Of a stretch of DNA of 10,833 nucleotides, positions 6,253-10,833 are shown in pieces (the stretch's first letter is position 1; each line of letters opens with the position of its first letter). The stretch lies in contig DAOTTW010000247.1 of assembly GCA_034437615.1 (NCBI GenBank), forward strand, positions 1 to 10,833. Reading direction: 5' to 3'. Source of the DNA: DAOTTW01 sp034437615 (GTDB lineage Bacteria; Chloroflexota; Anaerolineae; Aggregatilineales; Phototrophicaceae). Position numbers and translations under genes: made by a program. Below the pieces are notes generated by a model. It searched no databases. It was given only the letters and a program-made list of their open reading frames with translations, and was not told the DNA's origin.

Positions 6253-7392
6253 TTAGGCTATGGGTTCTGCTTCGTGTGCTGCTATCAGGCGCTTATATTC
6301 TTCGATGACCTCATCCATCATGGCGGGCCACGTCTGCGTTTCTGCGAAGGCACGCGCCGCAATGCCCATCTGCCGGATGGTGTCACGGTCCAGGGCGATT
6401 TTACGCACGCCATCAACCAGCGCACCCACGTCGCCCACATCGAAGGTGTAGCCCGTCACGCCCTCGTGCACTACATCCGGGATGCCACCGACACGCGACG
6501 AGACCACAGGCAAACCCGCCGCCATCGCTTCGACCACGACGAGGCCGAACGTCTCTAGTGCTGAGGCAAACGTGAACATATCGGCGCTGGCATAGGCTTG
6601 TGAGAGGCGTTCGCCGCGCATGTAGCCCATGAATTTTGCAGGTAAATCGGCAAATTCTGTTTCGAGGCTCTCACGCGCTGGCCCATCCCCGACGATAGCG
6701 AGGCGCGTCCCCGGCACCTGTTCCAGCACGGCTTTCAGTTCGTGTACGCGCTTCTCATTGGAGAGGCGACCCACATACAGCAGCAGCACATCATCGGGGT
6801 GGCCGTCGCTCAGTTCGTGGCGCATAGCATCATCGTAGTAATTCGGGTTGAACTTCTCGCCATCCACGCCGCGCTTCCATAGGCCAACGTCACGCACACC
6901 TAGCGCCAGCATCTCTTGCTGCACCAGCTTGGACGGTGCGAGCGCGTAATCGGCCCAGTTGAAGACGTTGCGCGTCAGGATGTTGGTTACAGGGCGCAAG
7001 AACGGCAGCTTGTGATGATCCGCCATGCGTGCGAGATCGAGATGAAATGAAGCCAACGTCGGGATGTCGAGTTGCTTGGCCATCATCATACCCGGCAGGC
7101 CGACGGTCACTGGATGGATGAAATGCGCAATGTGCGGCTGGAAGTCGCGCATTTGGCGGTACATGGTCGGGGAGGGTGGGCAGATGCGCAATTCGGGGTA
7201 AAGCGGCAATGTCAGGCCGTTAAGCGTGCAGACCGGCATCCCGTTGTAGTCGTCAACCCCATCACCGAGGCGCGGCGAAAAGACCATCGTTTCGATGCCA
7301 CGATCTTTGAGATGGTCGAGCAGTAGGCAGACGACACGGACAATGCCGTCCATTTTGGGCAGGAAAGTTTCTGTAAAGACAGCGACCCGCAT
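6253..7392 (-). CDS. Family GT4 glycosyltransferase (SqdX/MgtA-like)
   Basis: The 379-residue protein opens MRVAVFTETFLPKMDGIVR, the N-terminal signature of GT4 enzymes such as the sulfoquinovosyltransferase SqdX and the mannosyltransferase MgtA, and has LPLYPELRI (62-70), also typical of SqdX-like enzymes. The C-terminal Rossmann domain carries VGRLSNEKR (207-215) and the E-x7-E pair E280/E288 in ETFGLVVVEAM, which bind the nucleotide-sugar donor. RGVD (174-177) matches the donor-side loop. It likely transfers a sugar from a nucleotide donor to a lipid or glycan acceptor at the inner membrane face, using a retaining mechanism. Donor and acceptor cannot be told; SqdB, needed for sulfolipid, is not in the window. 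The ATG has a good AGGAGA site 9 nt upstream. The 133 bp in front hold no clear promoter. Confidence 0.9.
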   Translation of the reverse strand: MRVAVFTETFLPKMDGIVRVVCLLLDHLKDRGIETMVFSPRLGDGVDDYNGMPVCTLNGLTLPLYPELRICPPSPTMYRQMRDFQPHIAHFIHPVTVGLPGMMMAKQLDIPTLASFHLDLARMADHHKLPFLRPVTNILTRNVFNWADYALAPSKLVQQEMLALGVRDVGLWKRGVDGEKFNPNYYDDAMRHELSDGHPDDVLLLYVGRLSNEKRVHELKAVLEQVPGTRLAIVGDGPARESLETEFADLPAKFMGYMRGERLSQAYASADMFTFASALETFGLVVVEAMAAGLPVVSSRVGGIPDVVHEGVTGYTFDVGDVGALVDGVRKIALDRDTIRQMGIAARAFAETQTWPAMMDEVIEEYKRLIAAHEAEPIA

Positions 7393-7525
7393 ACGCTGAT
7401 GTCTCCTGTTGTTGTGCTTCTTGATAGGGATAAAAAGATTGTGCAGAAGTTCACGCTGCTTGTTCTAACACAGGTCTCAGGGGCAGGTCACGCTTTTTGT
7501 GCAAATCTAAAACAAGCCTAATGTC

Positions 7526-9436
7526 TTATTCAACGAATTTCTCCCATTCGGCCATCGTCTGCTCTAAATCTGCCTCGGCCTGGACGTATTGCTGACCGAG
7601 TTCATAGATTTTGTTCGCGTCACCGGCGGCGCTGGCCTGCGCGATGTGCGCGTTGAGTGCGTCTATGTGCGTTTCCAGCGTTTCTATGCGGCGCTCTAGC
7701 TCTGCGATGCGCTTCTTCAGTTGGTGCGGATTCAGGCCGTGCTTTTTCTGCGCGACCTGTGCGGATTTCTTGCGTCCGTTTTTGCTATCTTTGCCGTTTG
7801 TGCTGGCGTGGTCGGCTGCTTGTTCTCGGCGTTGATTGCGTGCTGCGACGTATTCTTCGTAGGTGCCCTCAAACACCTCCATCGTACCGTCGGCCACCGC
7901 CCAGACCTGTGTCGCCAGCGCCTTAATCAGATAGCGATCATGGCTGACCAGCAAAATCGTGCCGCTGAAGTCATCCAGCACCGTTTCCAGGATTTCCTGC
8001 GAATCTATATCCAGGTGATTGGTCGGCTCGTCCAGCAGCAGCAGATTCGCGCCATCCAGCGCCAATTTCGCCAGGGCAACGCGCCCACGTTCACCACCAG
8101 AAAGCGAGTGGATCGGCCTGAAAACGTCGTCGCCGCCGAACATGAACTGGCTGAGATAGTTACGGACCTCGCTGAGCTGCATGGGCTGCACGCGGGTAAT
8201 CTCGTCAATGAGGTTGTTGTTTTCTTGCAGCAGTTCATGGGCCTGTGCGAAGTAGCCGACTTTGACGTTAGCACCGAGCTTGCTGTGGCCAGAGAGCGCT
8301 TCAAGCTGGCCAATCAGCGTCTTGAGGAAGGTCGATTTGCCTGCCCCGTTGGGGCCGATAATGGCGGCTGTTTCGCCGCGCCAGAGCGTCAGGTCCGGCA
8401 CGTCGAATAGCGGCGCACTCACGTCGTAGCCGACGCGCAGCGCCTTCGTCATGACGACCTTATCACCGCTGCGGTCATTGGCCTGCATCTGTAGGCGCAT
8501 CTGCTGGCGGTGCTGCGGGCCGCGCTCGATGATTTTGCCGCGTTTGCGCAGGGTCTCCAGCTTTTTCAGGCGGCCTTTGGCCTGCGCCGTCCAGCGGCTA
8601 CCCATGTGCTTACGGATGTAATCCTGTTCTTTGGCGATGAACGCCTGCTGCGATTCGTATTCTTTTTGCAGGCGTTCACGGCGTTCGTCGCGTTGCGTCA
8701 GGTAGTGTGTGTAATTGCCGCGATACGTCTCGATGCCGCCGAATTCTAGCTCCCAGATGAAATTGGCGAAGTTGTCGATGAAGTAACGGTCGTGGCTGAT
8801 GCATAGCACCGCGCCGGGAAAATCCCTCAGGTAATTTTCCAGCCATTCGACGGCGTAAATATCCAGGTGGTTTGTCGGTTCGTCCAGCAGCAGCAGATCG
8901 GGCTGTTCGAGCAGCAAACGCGCTAGCAAGGCCCGTGTCTTCTGGCCGCCGGAAAGCTGCGCGAGCGATGTGTGGTAGTCGTCCTCGGAGAAGCCGACAC
9001 CGCTGAGCACCATCTTGATGCGCGTGGTGTAGTCGTAGCCGCCAAGCCGTTCAAATTCCTCTTGCAGTGGGCCATATTTCGCCAGCGCCGCATCGTGCTG
9101 ATCCGGGTCGGCCATGTCCTCGGCCAGCGCTGCGAGTTCGGCTTCCATTGCACGCAGGTCATCAAATGCCTTGAGTTGCTCATCCCATAGGTTATGCGTG
9201 CCGACCATCTCCGGGCGTTGGGGCAGGTAGGCCATGTGTGCGCCCTTCGACACGTGAATATTGCCCTCGCTGGGCAGTTCCGCGCCGATGAGCAGGTTTA
9301 CAAGCGTGGTTTTGCCTGCCCCGTTGGGGCCGACAAGGGCAATACGCGCTTTCTGTGGCACCTCGACGGTGATATTGCTGAAGATCTCGTCGCCGCCGTA
9401 GAATTTGCTGAGTTTGTTGGCTGTGAGGATGGACAT
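7526..9436 (-). CDS. ABC-F family ATPase with C-terminal coiled coil
   Basis: This soluble 636-residue protein has two ABC domains and no membrane segments. Domain 1 shows GPNGAGKTT (36-44), LSGGQ (161-165), LLLLDE (181-186) and SHDR (214-217). Domain 2 shows GPNGAGKST (361-369), LSGGE (445-449), LLLLDE (465-470) and SHDR (498-501). Between them a charged helical linker (about 245-325) corresponds to the P-site tRNA interaction motif. The C-terminus (about 568-634) is a predicted coiled coil, as in Uup and YdiF/YfmR types. ABC-F proteins bind the ribosomal E site and relieve stalled or idle ribosomes; all catalytic residues are present. The layout favours a housekeeping factor over an antibiotic resistance factor, though the subgroup is uncertain. 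The SD-like GAGG is about 15 nt from the ATG, farther than usual. Confidence 0.92.
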   Translation of the reverse strand: MSILTANKLSKFYGGDEIFSNITVEVPQKARIALVGPNGAGKTTLVNLLIGAELPSEGNIHVSKGAHMAYLPQRPEMVGTHNLWDEQLKAFDDLRAMEAELAALAEDMADPDQHDAALAKYGPLQEEFERLGGYDYTTRIKMVLSGVGFSEDDYHTSLAQLSGGQKTRALLARLLLEQPDLLLLDEPTNHLDIYAVEWLENYLRDFPGAVLCISHDRYFIDNFANFIWELEFGGIETYRGNYTHYLTQRDERRERLQKEYESQQAFIAKEQDYIRKHMGSRWTAQAKGRLKKLETLRKRGKIIERGPQHRQQMRLQMQANDRSGDKVVMTKALRVGYDVSAPLFDVPDLTLWRGETAAIIGPNGAGKSTFLKTLIGQLEALSGHSKLGANVKVGYFAQAHELLQENNNLIDEITRVQPMQLSEVRNYLSQFMFGGDDVFRPIHSLSGGERGRVALAKLALDGANLLLLDEPTNHLDIDSQEILETVLDDFSGTILLVSHDRYLIKALATQVWAVADGTMEVFEGTYEEYVAARNQRREQAADHASTNGKDSKNGRKKSAQVAQKKHGLNPHQLKKRIAELERRIETLETHIDALNAHIAQASAAGDANKIYELGQQYVQAEADLEQTMAEWEKFVE

Positions 9437-9447
9437 GGGTGTGTTAT

Positions 9448-9482
9448 GCGACCTCAGGGCTGTGTTGCGGTTCTCAGGTCGC
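9448..9482. promoter_or_regulatory. Dyad GCGACCT-N21-AGGTCGC in the ABC-F control region
   Basis: GCGACCT (9448-9454) is the perfect inverse of AGGTCGC (9476-9482). The arm next to the gene includes the only SD-like sequence (GAGGT on the minus strand). The far arm abuts the TATAAT box and covers the expected start point. It could be an operator, or in a longer transcript a stem hiding the ribosome-binding site. Confidence 0.4.
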
Positions 9483-9483
9483 C

Positions 9484-9489
9484 ATTATA
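9484..9489 (-). promoter_or_regulatory. Perfect -10 box (TATAAT) upstream of the ABC-F gene
   Basis: The minus strand reads TTGTATAATGGCG. The -10 match is perfect, but no good -35 hexamer lies 16-18 bp upstream, so an activator or weak promoter is possible. The start point would be near 9477, giving a leader of about 40 nt. Confidence 0.5.
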
Positions 9490-9543
9490 CAACATGCCGT
9501 TTGGATGCGACGACGGCACACAGCAGATCGCCCTGTCGGGGGC

Positions 9544-9622
9544 GGACAGGCACATTGGCCTGTCCCTGTGCAGAACGTTGTGAGGGCGACCCAGCGTGGT
9601 CGCCCGCTGCCGCAGGCACAAC
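9544..9622. repeat. Two-hairpin intergenic repeat
   Basis: GGACAGGC (9544-9551) pairs with GCCTGTCC (9558-9565), and GGGCGACC (9584-9591) pairs with GGTCGCCC (9598-9605). Both have 8-bp stems and 6-nt loops. The same order of hairpins, and a similar end (CAGGCACAAC here, CAGGAACAAC there), occurs at 10708-10800. It lies between the stop of the upstream gene and the ABC-F promoter and may help end transcription or protect mRNA 3' ends. There is no T-run. Confidence 0.7.
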
Positions 9623-9626
9623 CGCA

Positions 9627-10457
9627 CTAACCTTGTTTGGGCAGGCGTGGCAGCGGTGGCAGCGGGCCTGTGGTATCACCGGGGCCGCGTGCAGGCTGGA
9701 TAGGCAAGGGCACCTGCGATGTGAACAAGTCGCCTGTCGGCGTCCGCGTTGGCGGTTCCGGCATGGCTGGCGGCTGTGGTGGCTCCACCGGGTAGGCCAG
9801 TGGTGCAGATGCATTGCCCGAACGCCCACTAGCGCTGTAGCCATTGCCATTGACGCTGTTGGGCTGGTGGCTCAGGCCGCCGCCGACCTGTTCAAACATC
9901 GGGCGCGTAAAATCCGTAAAAGCCACCTGCTGCAAGGGCATCTGAATCAGGCTATGTAGCAACTGCTTGCCACGCGCAATGATGTAATTTGACTGCGTCC
10001 AGTGCAGATCGTGCGCTTCCAGGTCTTCCAGCAGCATCAGCATAATGCCGCGCATCTCGGCCTCGGTGATGTGTGTGTTGTGCTGACGCAGGGCGACGTA
10101 AGGCGCAACATAGCCCCCCAATACACGCATAATCGGGTCGGGTGCGCCGCGCAGCACCACCAACGGCGGGTACTGGTCATCCCCATAGACCGCGTTGAAA
10201 TGCGCAAATGAGGGGAAGATCGTCTCTGCCAGCAGATCATAGAAACCGCTGTAAAGCGACACCCAGGCCGAAATATGTACATCGGTGCCTTCCTGTGGAT
10301 TGGGGGGTAAGATACCCATCATCACAAGGATGCCGTTTCGCGCCAGCGCATTCGCCAGCGTCCGCGTCCGGTTGGTGTGGATTGACGGATTTTGAAACAC
10401 GTTCTGAGCGTAATGCAGTGCTAATTTCGTTAGAATACGATCTACGCGGGTGTTCAT
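9627..10457 (-). CDS. Unrecognised protein with helical N-terminal domain and proline-rich tail
   Basis: I do not recognise the family. From the ATG at 10457 the product has 276 residues (starting MNTRVDRILTKLALHY). The first 190 or so look folded and mixed alpha/beta, with aromatic-rich helices (WVSLYSGFYDLLAETIFPSF) and MRGIMLMLLEDLEAHDLHW. The last 85 are low-complexity, rich in Pro, Gly, Ser and Asn (PVEPPQPPAMPEPP; LPPLPRLPKQG), and probably disordered. There is no signal peptide or clear membrane helix, so it is probably cytoplasmic. I chose 10457 because AGGTGG (10465-10470) lies 7 nt upstream; an in-frame ATG at 10499 would add 14 residues but lacks a ribosome-binding site. It appears to be monocistronic. 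Confidence 0.7.
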   Translation of the reverse strand: MNTRVDRILTKLALHYAQNVFQNPSIHTNRTRTLANALARNGILVMMGILPPNPQEGTDVHISAWVSLYSGFYDLLAETIFPSFAHFNAVYGDDQYPPLVVLRGAPDPIMRVLGGYVAPYVALRQHNTHITEAEMRGIMLMLLEDLEAHDLHWTQSNYIIARGKQLLHSLIQMPLQQVAFTDFTRPMFEQVGGGLSHQPNSVNGNGYSASGRSGNASAPLAYPVEPPQPPAMPEPPTRTPTGDLFTSQVPLPIQPARGPGDTTGPLPPLPRLPKQG

Positions 10458-10520
10458 GACAAGGCCACCTGTGAGCAACAAGACATCTTTTGGGGTCATT
10501 ATAGACCAGAAAGGTTAAAA

Positions 10521-10543
10521 AAGTTAGGGCGCTTTTCTAACTT
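10521..10543. promoter_or_regulatory. Dyad AAGTTAG-N9-CTAACTT at the start of the upstream transcript
   Basis: The two 7-bp arms are perfect inverses (10521-10527 and 10537-10543). They sit directly downstream of the -10 box, covering the expected start point, which is a classical repressor position. A related CTAAC lies at 10598-10602, and the bases beside it on the minus strand (GTTAGGACTTTTCT) resemble the plus-strand dyad (GTTAGGGCGCTTTTCT). Confidence 0.45.
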
Positions 10544-10549
10544 GAATTT

Positions 10550-10555
10550 ATTATA
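10550..10555 (-). promoter_or_regulatory. Perfect -10 box (TATAAT) for the proline-rich-tail gene
   Basis: The minus strand reads TGTATTATAATAAATTC. The surroundings (10501-10620) are clearly AT-rich compared with the genes. No convincing -35 hexamer is present at 16-18 bp. The start point would be near 10543, leaving about 85 nt before the preferred ATG at 10457. Confidence 0.5.
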
Positions 10556-10654
10556 ATACAGATAAGACCGTTTATGATGAAAAATGGGAGAAAAGTCCTA
10601 ACAATTTACAGACAAAACAGATGTGCGAGTGCGACTGCGGGTGATTAGGGGGTT

Positions 10655-10823
10655 CAGGTGTAGGTATTTGGTGTTTGGCCGTATTTTATGGCGGTTTGCA
10701 CCGCCCCGGACAGGTCAGTGCCCTGTCCCTACAGGATCGCAATCATTCATAACGGGTCTGTAGGGACGCGCCACTGGTGCGTCCGCCACACAGGAACAAC
10801 GAAAAACCAAATACCTACCCCTG
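10655..10823. mobile_element. Palindromic repeat element with inverted ends (MITE-like)
   Basis: The left end (10655-10676) and the right end (10802-10823) are inverted copies with a perfect 13-bp core, GTAGGTATTTGGT at 10660-10672 against ACCAAATACCTAC at 10806-10818. Inside are hairpins GGCGGT/ACCGCC (10690-10695, 10700-10705), GGACAGG/CCTGTCC (10708-10714, 10722-10728) and GGACGCGCC/GGTGCGTCC with one G-T pair (10764-10772, 10776-10784). A further inverted pair is GTCCCTACAG/CTGTAGGGAC (10725-10734, 10758-10767). No coding frame is seen and no target duplication is clear, since the right flank is only 10 bp long. Confidence 0.6.
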
Positions 10824-10833
10824 TGAATTGGGT

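Noticed and set aside
7721..8410. Long plus-strand open frame of 229 codons opposite the ABC-F gene
   Set aside because: It is antisense to a strongly conserved ABC domain, has no recognisable motif and shows composition typical of a shadow frame.
7526..9436. ABC-F protein as an antibiotic resistance determinant
   Set aside because: The linker and C-terminal coiled coil fit the Uup/YdiF-like housekeeping type, and there is no mobile-resistance context.
9544..9622. Hairpin repeats considered as a CRISPR array or intrinsic terminators
   Set aside because: There are no regular repeats with spacers of equal length, and no T-run follows either stem on the minus strand.

Overview
The window is a moderately GC-rich bacterial chromosome segment with eight protein-coding genes, all on the minus strand. 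I read it as a member of the Chloroflexota, probably near Anaerolineae. The reasons are the primary sigma factor with a short acidic linker, the 7TM/GAF/HTH membrane protein, the LiaF-like/GNAT neighbourhood, and intergenic repeats of the CCCTCACCCC/CCCCTCTCCC type. This placement is inference, because no rRNA or marker protein was compared.

Layout in the direction of transcription, right to left. (1) An unrecognised protein with a proline-rich tail (10457-9627) sits behind a palindrome-rich repeat element (10655-10823) and a candidate promoter. (2) An ABC-F translation-type ATPase (9436-7526) has a TATAAT box and a dyad just upstream, and hairpin repeats separate it from gene 1. (3) A GT4 glycosyltransferase (7392-6253) is followed after 66 bp by a membrane-anchored DUF4340-like protein (6186-5506). 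(4) A 388-bp non-coding leader carries two candidate promoters and several dyads in front of the primary sigma factor gene (5117-3864). (5) A LiaF-like membrane protein (3619-2816), a GNAT acetyltransferase (2809-2192) and a 7TM-GAF-HTH membrane protein (2158-149) have gaps of 6 and 33 bp and look like one operon.

The most striking structure is a 189-bp MITE-like element (3670-3858). It has inverted termini reading CTGAGTAGTTAC at the right end and perfect 7-bp direct repeats (ACAGCTT) on either side, and it inserted exactly at the sigma factor stop codon. Removing it leaves a 48-bp gap between the sigma factor gene and the LiaF-like gene, so the two were probably once in closer transcriptional contact. 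The same terminus appears at 117-128, 20 bp beyond the end of the 7TM-GAF-HTH gene, so a second family member runs off the left edge.

Functionally these are mostly core or envelope genes: transcription initiation, ribosome-associated ATPase, lipid or glycan glycosylation, and a possible envelope-sensing operon. The window shows no defence system, CRISPR array, RNA gene or phage. The best candidates for something undescribed are the membrane-embedded one-component regulator with its LiaF-like partner, and the family of palindrome-rich mobile repeats that sit against gene 3' ends.
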